Position numbers and translations under genes: made by a program. This document shows positions 17,449 through 27,808 of a stretch of DNA of 64,000 nt, one piece after another (within the stretch, counting starts at the first letter, position 1; each line of letters starts with the position of its first letter). The notes beneath the pieces were generated by a model. The model was not told the origin of the DNA. It saw nothing but the letters and a program-made list of their open reading frames with translations, and ran no database searches. Source of the stretch: an uncultured Cytophagales bacterium (GTDB taxonomy: Bacteria > Bacteroidota > Bacteroidia > Cytophagales > Thermonemataceae); NCBI GenBank assembly GCA_938002655.1, contig CALLAC010000008.1:1-64000 (forward strand), in the 5' to 3' direction.

Positions 17449-17489
17449 CCTCAAACCTGATAGGTTTTCAAAAGCTATCAGGTTTGAGG
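17449..17489. repeat. Palindromic intergenic repeat (AAACCTnATAGGTTT-like family)
   Basis: A perfect 15-bp inverted repeat (CCTCAAACCTGATAG / CTATCAGGTTTGAGG) with an 11-nt spacer, between rny and the WD40 gene. The arm resembles the palindromes at 27.72-27.79 kb. It lacks a following T tract, so it is more likely a dispersed repeat than a normal terminator. Confidence 0.8.
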
Positions 17490-17552
17490 CGTGGGTTTTC
17501 AAATCGATAAATCTGTTTTCATTTTGGTTTGGGTATATTTTTAATTTTTTGA

Positions 17553-19115
17553 CTATTTAGCAAAATTCACAGCTCTCATTTCTCTGATTACGGTTACTTT
17601 GATTTGCCCTGGGTACTGCATTTCTTTCTCAATTTTTTGAGCTATTTCAAAGGAGAGTATGCCAGCTTTTTCGTCAGTCACATTTTCGGCATCTACAATT
17701 ACACGCAATTCTCTGCCTGCTTGAATGGCGTAGCACTTCTGTACACCTTCGAAGGAGAGAGCAAGAGTTTCGAGTTCTTTCAAACGTTTGAGATAGGCTT
17801 CCATCATTTCTCTTCTTGCCCCTGGGCGTGAACCTGAAATGGCATCGCAAGCCTGTACGATAGGAGCGATGAGCGTTGTCATTTCAATTTCATCGTGGTG
17901 AGCTCCAATAGCATTGCAAACTTCGGGATGTTCTTTGTATTTTTTAGCAATTTCCATTCCCAAGATAGCGTGGGGTAGCTCTTTTTCATCAGGAACTACT
18001 TTGCCAATATCGTGTAAAAGCCCTGCTCTTTTGGCAAGTTTTACGTTTAGCCCAAGTTCAGCGGCCAGAATAGCACATAAATTAGCAACTTCTTTGGAGT
18101 GTTGAAGCAAGTTTTGCCCATAAGACGAACGGAATCGCATTCTACCTATCAATTTGACTAGTTCGGGGTGCATTCCATGTATTCCCAAATCAATAACGGT
18201 ACGCTCACCGATTTCTACAATTTCTTCTTCAATTTGTTTTTGTACTTTGGCTACAATTTCCTCGATACGAGCAGGGTGTATTCTGCCATCGGCAACGAGT
18301 TTGTGAAGAGCCAAACGAGCGATTTCACGGCGTACGGGGTCAAAGCCAGAGATGATAATAGCTTCGGGAGTATCATCAACGATGATTTCAACGCCAGTGG
18401 CGGCTTCTAGGGCCCGAATGTTACGTCCTTCACGACCAATAATTTTGCCTTTTACCTCGTCAGATTCAATATGAAACACTGAAACGCAGTTTTCAATGGT
18501 GTATTCGGTGCCATTGCGTTGGATAGCCTCAATAACTAATTTTTTGGCTTTTTTGGCGGCGGTAGCTTTGGCTTCTTCTAGAATTTCTTTGATGTAGCTA
18601 GAAGCCTGTGTTTGAGCTTCGGCTTTGAGCGATTCTATGAGTTGGGCTTTTGCCTCTTCGGCGGTCATTTCGGCAATTTTTTCTAATTGCTTCACTTGCG
18701 AAAGGCGTAATTTTTCGGCTTCTTCGCGTTTTTTATGTGCAATTTCGTTTTGTTCTTGGAGTTGTTTTTCCAATACATCTAGTTCTGTTTCTCTTTTTTT
18801 GATTTGCTCGGCGAGTTTTTTAAGTTCAGTTTCTTTTTGTTTGAGTTTGTTTTCGTTGGTTTGAAGGAGTGTTTTTTTCTTGTTCAAATCTTGTTCAAAC
18901 TCATTTTTGAGTTCAAGATATTTTTCTTTGGCGGCGAGTTCTTTTTCTTTACGTATCGCTTCGGCTTTGGTTTCGGCTTCTTGAATAATCATAGCGGCTT
19001 TTTGTTTGATTTCTTCTTCTCGTCTACCAAAAATTTTCAGTAAGACGTATCTACCAATAGCAATCCCTGCTATCAGCGATACTACAGCGGTAATAATGAT
19101 ATAAACTACTTCCAT
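17553..19115 (-). CDS. rny: Ribonuclease Y
   Basis: Membrane-anchored endoribonuclease that initiates mRNA decay. 520 residues, normal length. Order: N-terminal membrane helix ([24 protein letters not shown]), a long Lys/Glu-rich coiled coil to about residue 190, a KH RNA-binding domain ([29 protein letters not shown]), then an HD metal-dependent phosphohydrolase domain with HSKEVA and LLHDIGK, and the C-terminal [12 protein letters not shown] segment. It is in one operon with zapA (66 bp upstream) and a ZapB-like gene, an order I associate with Bacteroidota. Confidence 0.97.
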   Translation of the reverse strand: MEVVYIIITAVVSLIAGIAIGRYVLLKIFGRREEEIKQKAAMIIQEAETKAEAIRKEKELAAKEKYLELKNEFEQDLNKKKTLLQTNENKLKQKETELKKLAEQIKKRETELDVLEKQLQEQNEIAHKKREEAEKLRLSQVKQLEKIAEMTAEEAKAQLIESLKAEAQTQASSYIKEILEEAKATAAKKAKKLVIEAIQRNGTEYTIENCVSVFHIESDEVKGKIIGREGRNIRALEAATGVEIIVDDTPEAIIISGFDPVRREIARLALHKLVADGRIHPARIEEIVAKVQKQIEEEIVEIGERTVIDLGIHGMHPELVKLIGRMRFRSSYGQNLLQHSKEVANLCAILAAELGLNVKLAKRAGLLHDIGKVVPDEKELPHAILGMEIAKKYKEHPEVCNAIGAHHDEIEMTTLIAPIVQACDAISGSRPGARREMMEAYLKRLKELETLALSFEGVQKCYAIQAGRELRVIVDAENVTDEKAGILSFEIAQKIEKEMQYPGQIKVTVIREMRAVNFAK

Positions 19116-19181
19116 AAGTTAAGGTATTTAGGTGAAAAGCCTAATCACCTCATAGCACGAAAGGCAGGCAAAGAGCAAGAG

Positions 19182-19469
19182 CTACAACACCGAATTGAGT
19201 ATTTCTTCAATGGAATTGATTTTTTGCAGAACAATATCTTCTAGTTCTGTTTTGGAGAGTTCTATATTTTTTTTTTTCATCATACAATCTATGGCAAACA
19301 TAGCGAGCATATCCTGGTAGTTATCCACCTCAAACTCTTCACGATAGTGTTTGAGAGCCATATTGATTTCTCTGCCTACACTGCGTAGCATAGCTTCTTC
19401 GTTGGCATCTACCTGCATAGGATACTCTCTATCAGCTATTTTGAGGCGAATAGGAAGTTTATAGTCCAT
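19182..19469 (-). CDS. zapA: Cell division protein ZapA
   Basis: 95 residues with the ZapA fold: LPIRLKIADREYPMQVDANEEAMLRSVGREINMALKHYREEF followed by a DMLAMFAIDCMMKK helix and a short C-terminal coiled coil. ZapA binds and bundles FtsZ filaments at the division ring. It starts 5 bp after the stop of the ZapB-like gene, indicating co-transcription, and rny follows. Confidence 0.92.
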   Translation of the reverse strand: MDYKLPIRLKIADREYPMQVDANEEAMLRSVGREINMALKHYREEFEVDNYQDMLAMFAIDCMMKKKNIELSKTELEDIVLQKINSIEEILNSVL

Positions 19470-19474
19470 AGTTT

Positions 19475-19768
19475 TTATTTACTCAAAAAATCAATGCATC
19501 GGTCTATATCGGCGATGTAGGCATCTATTTTTTCCCTCAACTCTGCGGCACTTTCGGCATCTGAGGCAATAGAGGCTACAAGTTTACTGATTTTATACTG
19601 ATTTTCAAGATTATTTAGTTGTAAAGTTTGCTTTTTGATAGTTTCTTTCAAAGCTAAATTTTCTTCTGAAAGATATGTACATTTTTGTTGAATGAGTTTG
19701 TATTTTTCAACCAATTCTTGCACTTTACTTTCCAAAAGATTTAGCTTTGCTAATAATGCTTCATTCAT
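19475..19768 (-). CDS. Small coiled-coil protein, ZapB-like position
   Basis: 97 residues from the ATG at 19768 (MNEALLAKLNLLESKVQEL). Nearly all of it is heptad-patterned coiled coil (LVEKYKLIQQKCTYLSEENLALKETIKKQTLQLNNLENQ). It has no recognisable catalytic motif. Coupling to zapA suggests a division-ring adaptor analogous to ZapB; this is inference from size, coiled coil and position. A start four codons earlier is possible but less natural. Confidence 0.75.
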   Translation of the reverse strand: MNEALLAKLNLLESKVQELVEKYKLIQQKCTYLSEENLALKETIKKQTLQLNNLENQYKISKLVASIASDAESAAELREKIDAYIADIDRCIDFLSK

Positions 19769-19794
19769 AAAAGCACGCAAAATATGTCAATTAG

Positions 19795-19825
19795 CAAAAA
19801 TACAAAGCGTTTTCTGAAAAAGCAA
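19795..19825 (-). promoter_or_regulatory. Bacteroidota-type promoter of the zapB-like/zapA/rny operon
   Basis: Minus-strand TTG (19825-19823), 20-bp spacer, TATTTTTG (19802-19795), 27 bp before the first ATG. Confidence 0.55.
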
Positions 19826-19895
19826 GAAAAATTTGAAAAAATATTTGTGGATATGTTTCAGGACTTATAGGTGATAGATGATAAGATTGATTTTG

Positions 19896-22800
19896 TTACA
19901 TTCCTGCAAGATTATATCGCAACTGAAAACCAACGTTCGTATTTTTTCTTGGAAACGAAAGGGTTGTGGCAGGTGTATTGATGAGCCTTTCAAAATAAAA
20001 GGAAGTTGTCAGATTGTTATTGACTTTGTAGCTAATATTGGGGCGAAGTTGGAAATTGTAATTTCCTGAGGTAATAACAGTTTCTTCATCGATACGTCTT
20101 TGGAAAATTTTACTGTCACGAATAGTAAAATCTATTCGAAAATTCATTGTATTTCGTAGTATTACTTGCTGCCCTTCGGTATCTCGGAAAGGCAAACGTA
20201 CATTTTTCTTATCAAAACCAATGCCAATAACAATATCGTTGCTGCGGGCTTCGGTGATTTGAGCATTAGATAGGTTTAAGCCAATTTCTCGACTTCGGTT
20301 GATATCAAAACGAATATTTGCCCCACTTTTGGCACGAATATTTACGCCTACCAACGGATTGAAGCGTTCGGAGATTTGCACTTGTCCGAGTACTAGAATA
20401 GGAACAAGTTCGCCATTGGCATTGAGTACGAAAGGCTGAACATAGCTACCAAAATCGTTGTTGAGTTGTAAAAGAGCCGTGTTTTGGTACTCTAATGCCG
20501 ATGTATAGTTTCCGATACGATATTCCGAACTATATTTATGGCTTATGGTAAAAGTTGTAAAAATTTCTTGCAAACCGAAAAGTTGGTTGAAGCCGCTATA
20601 ATCAATTTGCCAGTTGGGCAAAGGAAAGCGAGGAAATGCCGAACTGCCCGCTTTTTGCCCTGCATACGTTTCTATAAATGAGGCAATAAGTATATCTTGG
20701 GAGCGTTGATTGTAAGCATTACTGGTGGTAGCGTTGGGGTTTTGAGCAGTGAAAAGCTGTTGATATTTGGTTAAATTGTTGATGAAGCGATTGAAGGTTT
20801 CAGAATTCACGTTATTGTCTTTGGCAAAAGCCGAACTCCACGAAATAATGGTGCTTTGGAAAGTTCCGTTTCGGTATGGGCTAAACGAGGCATATGCCCT
20901 GTTGAGTGTATCAAAGCGGAAGAGTTCTTGGTAGTTATCGGTACGAATTTGCTTAGCATCGAGTGTTATTCTAAAATCTTTGAAAGGTTCTATGTTTAGC
21001 GTAAAGCTAATGTTTTGTGTTCGATTTTGCTGAAAAGGGTTGTTTTGAATAAGGCTTGTATCAGGCGGAATGACCATCCAACCATTATTTACAAAATCAA
21101 AACGCTGATTAGGGTTTTGGCTACCTGCTACGAAGTTCCAGCCAGGTGCTCCCCAGCCGTCGGTAAGCCCTAGATAGCGAGGATTACCCATCACGCCGGG
21201 CAAGGTAGTTCCTTCGTTTCTTGAAACATTGAAAGTACCACCTCTTACACTCATTAGCAAACGCAATACGCTTCGCAACACAGGATTTATTTGCAGATTT
21301 TGTTTTTTCTTTGCCAAATTTGTTTGGGCTTTGCTGGTGTTGCTTGGCTTTTTCTGCAAAGGATCTGTTTGCAAACTATCTTTGGCTTGTTTTTTAGCTT
21401 CTTTGGCTTTTTTCTTTTCGAGTTCTTTTTGGCGTTTTTCTTCTAGACGTTTTTGGCGTTTGGCTTCTTTCTGCTTCTTGCGTTCAGCTTTGCTTAATGT
21501 AGGCTGTTTGGGATTAGTAGTAGGTTTATATTCATTGACAGCTTTGAGCAAAGGTATTTTGTTATAAAATTTGCTGAAATCAATACTGGTTCGTAGGCTT
21601 TGCTCACGATTATTTTGAATGGTATTACCAAGAATTTTTTCTAACCCTAATGAGGCGGCTGTCCAACGATAATTAGCATTGTAGGTATAATTAGCAGTGA
21701 GCCAGTCTGTAATAGGAAACTTATCCAAAGGGAGTTTGTAAGAGATATTGAACTGTTGGGAATAATCTTTCATTCGTCCGAGTTTGAGCAAGTTTTCTTG
21801 TACGGCTTGCCGGCTACCAGGTGCATTGAGTTCGCCAAAGGGCTCATCTACAACGGCTTGGGCTTGTGCATTTCCACTGAATGTAAGGCTTCTTGTCAGA
21901 TTCCATTGCAAGCTATAATTTCGATTGAAGTTATAAAACTTTTCAAAGAAAGGCTCAAAATTTTCTACTCTGAAATCGCCTGAACGGAGTTGGGTACGAA
22001 TGAAAGTTCTATCTAAATCGCCTCGGGCAGTAAAATTGTTGGGTAATGGGTTGAAATTGATTTCTTTGATAAATTTGAACCAAGGCGATTGTAGCCATTT
22101 GGCTTTGTTTTTCTTGAAAGGCTCAATATAACTAAACTCGCGTGTATAGTTGTAGGTAAGACTTTGTCGCCAATTTTGTTGTAGGTAGCTTGCTACATAC
22201 GGACTGCTCCGCTCAATATCAGAATACGACCACGTATAGCTAAAGTTTGGTATATCCCAAGGCATAGCCTTACGTTCTTTGTTAGTTTTGAGCTTTCGAA
22301 CATTTGAGAAATTGATGCTTCGGCGAGTTTCGCGGTCTTCAATAAGGCTTTTGAAAAACTCTCTTTCGCCATCAGTAGCAAACTTTTCCAAAGAACGTTT
22401 TATTCTCACATCGGGGTCAAAGGGGTCGAAGAGAGGGATGGAGTTTCGGCGTTGGTAGCTCAAAAATATGGGGAGGCGTATGCCCCATTTAGCAGGAGTA
22501 AATTTATCCAAAGCGAAGGTGCCTTGGGTATCAAACTCCCAATCGTTGCGGAGTTGCCTTTCGGAAACTTTTTGAGAAATTTGCCCGAAACCTGCGGTAC
22601 GAATGGCTCCTGAGGCTTGTATTTGGGCAAAATCGGCAAGGTTAAACATCAGGCGGGCATTGGCGGCAATGCCATTGGTGCGGTCAAAGCCTATGGCTCG
22701 TAGTTCGTTGAACCATACACAAGCCGATTTGGGGCGGCGGTCGTCGTTGGGCAAATTTGGATTTTTGATTCCGAGCATTAGCACCAGAACAGCACTCAAA

Positions 22801-25800
22801 TCAGGATTGCCAACGACGGTTATCTTATACCTGCCTACTTGCCTTGTAAAAGGCACAAACAAATTATTCCGAAAGCCGAATGTATTGTTGCGTTGAATTT
22901 TGGTTTCTACTAACTCTTGCAAGGCGATATCTAGCTCGTTTTCGGCTTTCCATACGATACGTTGTAGGGCTTCGTAGTTAGGAACAGCTTGTGTTTCGGC
23001 TATGCGTGTAAAAACCAAAGGAACTTCGATTTCATAATAATTCTCGGTAAAATCTGTTCCTAAGCGTACGATAGCACTTAGCTCAGCGTCTTGAATAGTA
23101 GGGTCAGACGATTGGGCGTGAATAGGCATAGCCAAACGCTTGTAGTAGAGCATATTCAGATTTACGTTCTTGAAAGCGGCACGAGCATCTCTATCTTGCA
23201 AGCCTTCTACACACACTTGCAAAGATTGCTCGTTAAATTCGCGATTGTTGATGGTTGTAATATCTCTATCACGCACGAAACCAGGAGGAATAGTATAAGG
23301 AATAACTCCCGTAGCGGGACTGCCATTTTCTTCTAAATTTACTACCGATACTACAAACGAGGGGTTGTAAGGTTCGGGTGGCAGTTGTAAACCTTTATCT
23401 CGCAAATCGCCCAGATATCTACGCCATTGATTGGCTACCATTTGGAATTGTGCCATTCGCAATACAACAGGTTGCTGAAAGCCCGTTAAATACAAACGCA
23501 TAAAACGAATAGACTTAAACCCGTTGATATTACCAATTTTTTCGGTAAACTCTCTGATAGGAATACGAAACTGATACCAAGTAACAATATCTTGATTTTT
23601 GGTAATGCGTGGGTCTCGAACTTCTACTTTATCTACGATATAATTTTGCCCTACTACCAAATCTGAAGGGCGAAGCGAAATGCGGTATTCGTAATACTCT
23701 TCCAAATCGCTGATTGTGTTATCGGTATTCAAATCTTCGTTATCGGGAAAGTTAGTAGCTGATTGTGTAAATTGCCCGCCTGTATTTTCGGGTGAGTTGC
23801 CTTCGGTATTGTTGTAGTATTTGTAACGCTCAATAATTTTGGCATTGCGAGCAGTGTATTCGCCATCGAGATAAAATTTGAAATTATCTGCTGAAACATC
23901 TGTTTCTACTTGGCTACGTACTGCGGGAGGGAGGCTATTCAGATAGCTCTGGAAAAAGTCGTTTTCTTCTGTATTTCGCAGGCCATCTAAACCTACATCT
24001 TGTAAACCTCGTACGCCAGGGGTATTACTGAAGGCATTGTTGAGAAACTGATTGCGAGGAACAAAGCCCCAAGGGGTAATATCTTTGGCTGTGCTTGTTT
24101 CGTTTTCGGGCAAGCCATTTTCAAAGAAATGACGTGTATCTTTCATCACATCTTCGGAGATATTACCCAAATTGATGTATAAATCGCCGCCAGTAGTGTT
24201 GTTGATGCCTTGGTCGCCGCTGACAATCACACGCCCACGATCGCCGGCAATGAAAGGGTCTAACAGCCAAAACTCAATGTATTCGATATTGGCATTATCA
24301 AAATCTACTTCTTGGGTAATAGCTCTTGTGATAGAAGCAAAATTTTGAGCAGGATTGGGCAATTTGCCGTTAGGCGTTAGGTTAGGATTGTAATTGAAAG
24401 AGCCTCGTTCATCGGGGAAATAGGCAATTTCAAAAAGATTTTGATTGACGGCAATATTTTCAAATTGTCGGTTAGGAAAAATTTCTTGTGGAGCAACTAC
24501 TCGCATATAGTGGTTTTCAAGGTCGGTAGCAGTGATGTTGCTGGGGCGTTGGTTTTGGTTGTAGAAAATAGAGTTATCTATGTTGTACCAAGCCATTCTT
24601 GCTCTACGATAGGCATATTCTAGGGGGGAGGAGAGGGTTCCTTGTTGGTCAAGGATACGCTTTGGGGTAGCACCTAATTTCCATCGCAAATGGGCAGTAT
24701 TGCCTAAATCAAAGGGGGTACGAGAGCCTTCAAAGTCATCGATATATGAAACAGCTCCACTAAGCCGTGCGGCATTGGGTCGGATTTGGGCAATTTCGGC
24801 ATCAAATTGAATAGAAGATTTTTCTTTGGTTTGAATTAGTGGTAAGGCATCGGTAAGTTTGGTGAGCAAGCGAGAGTCGCGTCGGAGTTTTATATCAAAA
24901 CCTATCATAGTGTTGTTAATGGCTTCTTGCCCCATAGCTACCCGTGTAAGTAGAGGACGTTCACGCAAGTTGGCAATAGTAAAGCCCAATTTCAAATCTT
25001 TATCGACTTCGTATTCGAAGCGAGAGCCTAAAAAATTGCGTACTTGCAAGTTGAACAAATCAGCTTTTTCAAAACTTATGCTAATTTCTTTACCTGAATT
25101 GAGAATAGCATCGTTAGTAATAGTTACTTGCCCTGTGGAATAATTGACTTGATAATCTACGCCTTCTGTAAGTGGTACGCCACCAGCTTTCACAATTACC
25201 GAGCCTTGTGCGATGTTGATACCAGGTAAAAAGACTGTATTTCCTGTAGCAGTACCTTCGTATTGCCCTTTGATAAAGAATTTATTTTTGGTAGCGAAAT
25301 TGTTTTGGGCATCGTTGCGAGTGCCTGTATAAAGTTCTTGAAAAACATATTTGCCGATAAGGTTTGCTTCAGTAGCAGGGTTGAACTCGTTGCGGAGAGT
25401 TGTTCCAAAGGGTTCTAATACGGGAAAGATGAGCAAGCCTTTCTGGGCATTGATGGTAATTCCTTCTACGAAATCAAAGTTACCATCGCCGATGGCTCTG
25501 CCGAAGCGGTCTTTGACTACATTGCCTTGCTGGTCGAGCACTCTATCGCCACGAGGGTTGAGTTGGTCTAATCCGAAAATTTTGATAAGTTGTACATCTT
25601 TTGTACGTTCTCCTTCTTGCAAAGCAGGATTATCAAGCCCTGAAATATCGTCTCGGTAGATGATACGCAATTGGAAGCCTTGTTGTTGGAGTTGAGCGGC
25701 ACCAAGCGAATAGATGTTTTTCATCATCAAGTTCCAGCTGGGCAAATCGGTACGGATAGTGGAAGGGCGTAACATTTTCACGAAAATGGCTTCTTCTTGC

Positions 25801-27311
25801 GGGCGATTAACGTAATCTTCAGAAAGCTCGCCTACTTTGTATTGTTGACCATTGAAAGTGTATTCAAAAGAAACGCCTAGAATTTCATCATTACGTAAAG
25901 GGGTATTAAGAGAAATATAACCTAATTGGGGGTGAAAGGTAAATTCGTTGGGTTCGAGTTTTCGGGCGGCACGCAATACTTCAAAATCAGTGCCACGACG
26001 CAAACCTTGTAGTTCAAGAAAATCGGCGGCACTTTGCGGGTCACGTACTGAGTTGTTGTTGGCAATATTGGCAAAAAGATTATTCGCCTGATTGCTTGCG
26101 GGAAAATTGGGGTTTGTATTCGCTCCCACAAATGCTAAGGTATTTCGGTAGCTTTGGGCTTCGCCTAAATCCAAAAAAGCAATAATATTACGCAAACTTT
26201 GTGTGTTGTTGGTACGGTTGGTTACGTATACTTCAACTCTGCTAATCAGTATACCTGAATTGATAGTAGGCATAGTGATAAGAGCAGGCTCATAACGATT
26301 GCGATGAAATTGTGAAAGCAAAAAGTGTTTATTTTCTTCGTAATCAGTCATTCTAATTTCAAAACGACGGACTTGCCTGCCTCCTTGTAAGCGGATTTCA
26401 TCGGCTGTTGAACGCTGATTAGCAATGACATTTTGCATTTTTAACTTACCAAATTGCCAATCAGTACGAATACCAAAAAGGTTTTGGCTTCCTTGGATAA
26501 GTGCTACACCAGGCGAAAAATTAACATTTCCAAACTTTACATCTTGTAGAGCCTCTTCGGGATAGGCTTGGTATTGTACACGAAAAGTATTTTCAAAATT
26601 AAAACTCGCTTTGGTATCATAGCTTGTATTGAGAGTAAGTTTTTCGCCAATTTTGCCTGTTACGCTGAAATTGGCGTGGGGGTCAAAGTCAAAAACGCCA
26701 TTACTTTGCCTATCTGCAGGAATGGCAGGATTAGCAACATTTTGCCTTTTATAGCCAAAATCTAAGTTTACAAAGCCATTGAACTTAAAATCTATAGCAT
26801 CACCACCAAATATTTTACCAAAAAGTTTGCTCCCAATAGGAATACGTGGCTTGAAATTGAAACGAGAGTTCTGGGTAGTGGTTTCTTCGGCGGCATTGGC
26901 TCCGTTTATTTTCCAGAACTTTTTGTTAATTTCTACATCCTGAAAGTAGTCTAAATCTTTGCGTGTAATGCGTGAGGGAGGGCGGTAGTCATATTCGCCA
27001 ATTTTTTCTTCTACTACATAACTACGAGCCGTATCGTTCAAATCTACTTTAATGTTTGTTTTTAAGTTAGAAGGTTTGAGGTCTAAAAGAGATTTACTAC
27101 GGTGTGAGCCAAACAAATCGCCACGCCTATCTGGGAACGGATAGGTAGAAAAGCGACTTTTCTGATACTTGGGGGTATCTTGGGGAATGGAAGGGAAATC
27201 CCATTCATCATAATTATCATATTTATATTGAGTGGGGCGGTTACCGCTCCATATACAAAGCGAAAACAACATACCGCCCACTATCCATAAGTGTAAGCCT
27301 TGACGTAACAA
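19896..27311 (-). CDS. sprA: Cell surface protein SprA, T9SS outer-membrane translocon
   Basis: A 2471-residue giant outer-membrane barrel that forms the translocon of the type IX secretion system and is needed for gliding in motile relatives. Recognisable SprA segments include DFKFNGFVNLDFGYKRQN, TLNTSYDTKASFNFENTFRVQY, GSQNLFGIRTDWQFGKL, YIDDFEGSRTPFDLG, FWLLDPF, WYQFRIPI and the C-terminal FRIDFTIRDSK...TSGNYNFQLRPNISYKVN. The frame begins with TTG at 27311, giving a signal-like LWIVGGMLFSLCIWSGN; an ATG 13 codons inside would cut this short. A Lys/Glu-rich helix (about 21340-21500) interrupts the barrel region. Unlike many Bacteroidota, ruvA is not adjacent. Confidence 0.96.
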   Translation of the reverse strand: MLRQGLHLWIVGGMLFSLCIWSGNRPTQYKYDNYDEWDFPSIPQDTPKYQKSRFSTYPFPDRRGDLFGSHRSKSLLDLKPSNLKTNIKVDLNDTARSYVVEEKIGEYDYRPPSRITRKDLDYFQDVEINKKFWKINGANAAEETTTQNSRFNFKPRIPIGSKLFGKIFGGDAIDFKFNGFVNLDFGYKRQNVANPAIPADRQSNGVFDFDPHANFSVTGKIGEKLTLNTSYDTKASFNFENTFRVQYQAYPEEALQDVKFGNVNFSPGVALIQGSQNLFGIRTDWQFGKLKMQNVIANQRSTADEIRLQGGRQVRRFEIRMTDYEENKHFLLSQFHRNRYEPALITMPTINSGILISRVEVYVTNRTNNTQSLRNIIAFLDLGEAQSYRNTLAFVGANTNPNFPASNQANNLFANIANNNSVRDPQSAADFLELQGLRRGTDFEVLRAARKLEPNEFTFHPQLGYISLNTPLRNDEILGVSFEYTFNGQQYKVGELSEDYVNRPQEEAIFVKMLRPSTIRTDLPSWNLMMKNIYSLGAAQLQQQGFQLRIIYRDDISGLDNPALQEGERTKDVQLIKIFGLDQLNPRGDRVLDQQGNVVKDRFGRAIGDGNFDFVEGITINAQKGLLIFPVLEPFGTTLRNEFNPATEANLIGKYVFQELYTGTRNDAQNNFATKNKFFIKGQYEGTATGNTVFLPGINIAQGSVIVKAGGVPLTEGVDYQVNYSTGQVTITNDAILNSGKEISISFEKADLFNLQVRNFLGSRFEYEVDKDLKLGFTIANLRERPLLTRVAMGQEAINNTMIGFDIKLRRDSRLLTKLTDALPLIQTKEKSSIQFDAEIAQIRPNAARLSGAVSYIDDFEGSRTPFDLGNTAHLRWKLGATPKRILDQQGTLSSPLEYAYRRARMAWYNIDNSIFYNQNQRPSNITATDLENHYMRVVAPQEIFPNRQFENIAVNQNLFEIAYFPDERGSFNYNPNLTPNGKLPNPAQNFASITRAITQEVDFDNANIEYIEFWLLDPFIAGDRGRVIVSGDQGINNTTGGDLYINLGNISEDVMKDTRHFFENGLPENETSTAKDITPWGFVPRNQFLNNAFSNTPGVRGLQDVGLDGLRNTEENDFFQSYLNSLPPAVRSQVETDVSADNFKFYLDGEYTARNAKIIERYKYYNNTEGNSPENTGGQFTQSATNFPDNEDLNTDNTISDLEEYYEYRISLRPSDLVVGQNYIVDKVEVRDPRITKNQDIVTWYQFRIPIREFTEKIGNINGFKSIRFMRLYLTGFQQPVVLRMAQFQMVANQWRRYLGDLRDKGLQLPPEPYNPSFVVSVVNLEENGSPATGVIPYTIPPGFVRDRDITTINNREFNEQSLQVCVEGLQDRDARAAFKNVNLNMLYYKRLAMPIHAQSSDPTIQDAELSAIVRLGTDFTENYYEIEVPLVFTRIAETQAVPNYEALQRIVWKAENELDIALQELVETKIQRNNTFGFRNNLFVPFTRQVGRYKITVVGNPDLSAVLVLMLGIKNPNLPNDDRRPKSACVWFNELRAIGFDRTNGIAANARLMFNLADFAQIQASGAIRTAGFGQISQKVSERQLRNDWEFDTQGTFALDKFTPAKWGIRLPIFLSYQRRNSIPLFDPFDPDVRIKRSLEKFATDGEREFFKSLIEDRETRRSINFSNVRKLKTNKERKAMPWDIPNFSYTWSYSDIERSSPYVASYLQQNWRQSLTYNYTREFSYIEPFKKNKAKWLQSPWFKFIKEINFNPLPNNFTARGDLDRTFIRTQLRSGDFRVENFEPFFEKFYNFNRNYSLQWNLTRSLTFSGNAQAQAVVDEPFGELNAPGSRQAVQENLLKLGRMKDYSQQFNISYKLPLDKFPITDWLTANYTYNANYRWTAASLGLEKILGNTIQNNREQSLRTSIDFSKFYNKIPLLKAVNEYKPTTNPKQPTLSKAERKKQKEAKRQKRLEEKRQKELEKKKAKEAKKQAKDSLQTDPLQKKPSNTSKAQTNLAKKKQNLQINPVLRSVLRLLMSVRGGTFNVSRNEGTTLPGVMGNPRYLGLTDGWGAPGWNFVAGSQNPNQRFDFVNNGWMVIPPDTSLIQNNPFQQNRTQNISFTLNIEPFKDFRITLDAKQIRTDNYQELFRFDTLNRAYASFSPYRNGTFQSTIISWSSAFAKDNNVNSETFNRFINNLTKYQQLFTAQNPNATTSNAYNQRSQDILIASFIETYAGQKAGSSAFPRFPLPNWQIDYSGFNQLFGLQEIFTTFTISHKYSSEYRIGNYTSALEYQNTALLQLNNDFGSYVQPFVLNANGELVPILVLGQVQISERFNPLVGVNIRAKSGANIRFDINRSREIGLNLSNAQITEARSNDIVIGIGFDKKNVRLPFRDTEGQQVILRNTMNFRIDFTIRDSKIFQRRIDEETVITSGNYNFQLRPNISYKVNNNLTTSFYFERLINTPATTLSFPRKNTNVGFQLRYNLAGM

Positions 27312-27715
27312 TTTGTAAAAGTTTAGTTAGCCTTTTTTCGTAAAAGTATCCAATAAGCACGTAAGTTAAAGGGCTTCAAAAATAAAAATTATTACCAAAA
27401 AACAAAAGTGAGAGAAAAACGAGAAAGTCGCAAATTTTACTAGCAAATTTCGTGCAAAACTCTGAGTTTGTCAAAGAATTGTTTATCCTATTGCAAGATA
27501 AACATTTAGAAAGATGCTCAAAAAAGAATCCTTTTGTGTTTAGGAAAACAAACTATTCAAAGAAGAGCATCTTGGGCAAAATAAGATAAAAAATATACTT
27601 TACCCCATCTTTCTTTTGGGAAAGACAGGGGTAGAAACGTATAGGTATCGTATTTATCATCTTTTATCGGCTGAAAACTGGCTGTCAGTGGCGAGAATTG
27701 CCCATAAAACATTAG

Positions 27716-27750
27716 AAAACCTATGAGGTTTTTTAAACCTCATAGGTTTT
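27716..27750. repeat. Palindromic intergenic repeat
   Basis: A perfect 16-bp stem (AAAACCTATGAGGTTT / AAACCTCATAGGTTTT) with a 3-nt loop. Same family as the elements at 17449, 27759 and 29167. Confidence 0.85.
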
Positions 27751-27758
27751 GAGCCATC

Positions 27759-27792
27759 AAACCTATAAGGTTTCCAAAAACCTTATAGGTTT
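27759..27792. repeat. Palindromic intergenic repeat
   Basis: A perfect 15-bp stem (AAACCTATAAGGTTT / AAACCTTATAGGTTT) with loop CCAA, only 8 bp from the preceding palindrome. Confidence 0.85.
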
Positions 27793-27808
27793 GGTATTGA
27801 GTTTTGCA
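27772..27808 (+). repeat. 37-bp direct repeat, copy 1
   Basis: From TTCCAAAAACCTTATAGG to GAGTTTTGCA, identical over 37 bp to 29167-29203. It includes the right arm of a palindrome plus 16 bp of unrelated sequence, so the identity is more than shared palindrome. Confidence 0.9.

Noticed and set aside
18168-19043. Plus-strand open frames opposite rny
   Set aside because: They mirror the Lys/Glu-rich coiled coil and KH/HD codons of rny, giving Phe/Ser-rich strings; antisense shadows.
27511-27573. Inverted repeat AAGATGCTC ... GAGCATCTT
   Set aside because: Arms are 45 nt apart with no T tract and no gene ending there; too weak to call a terminator or operator.
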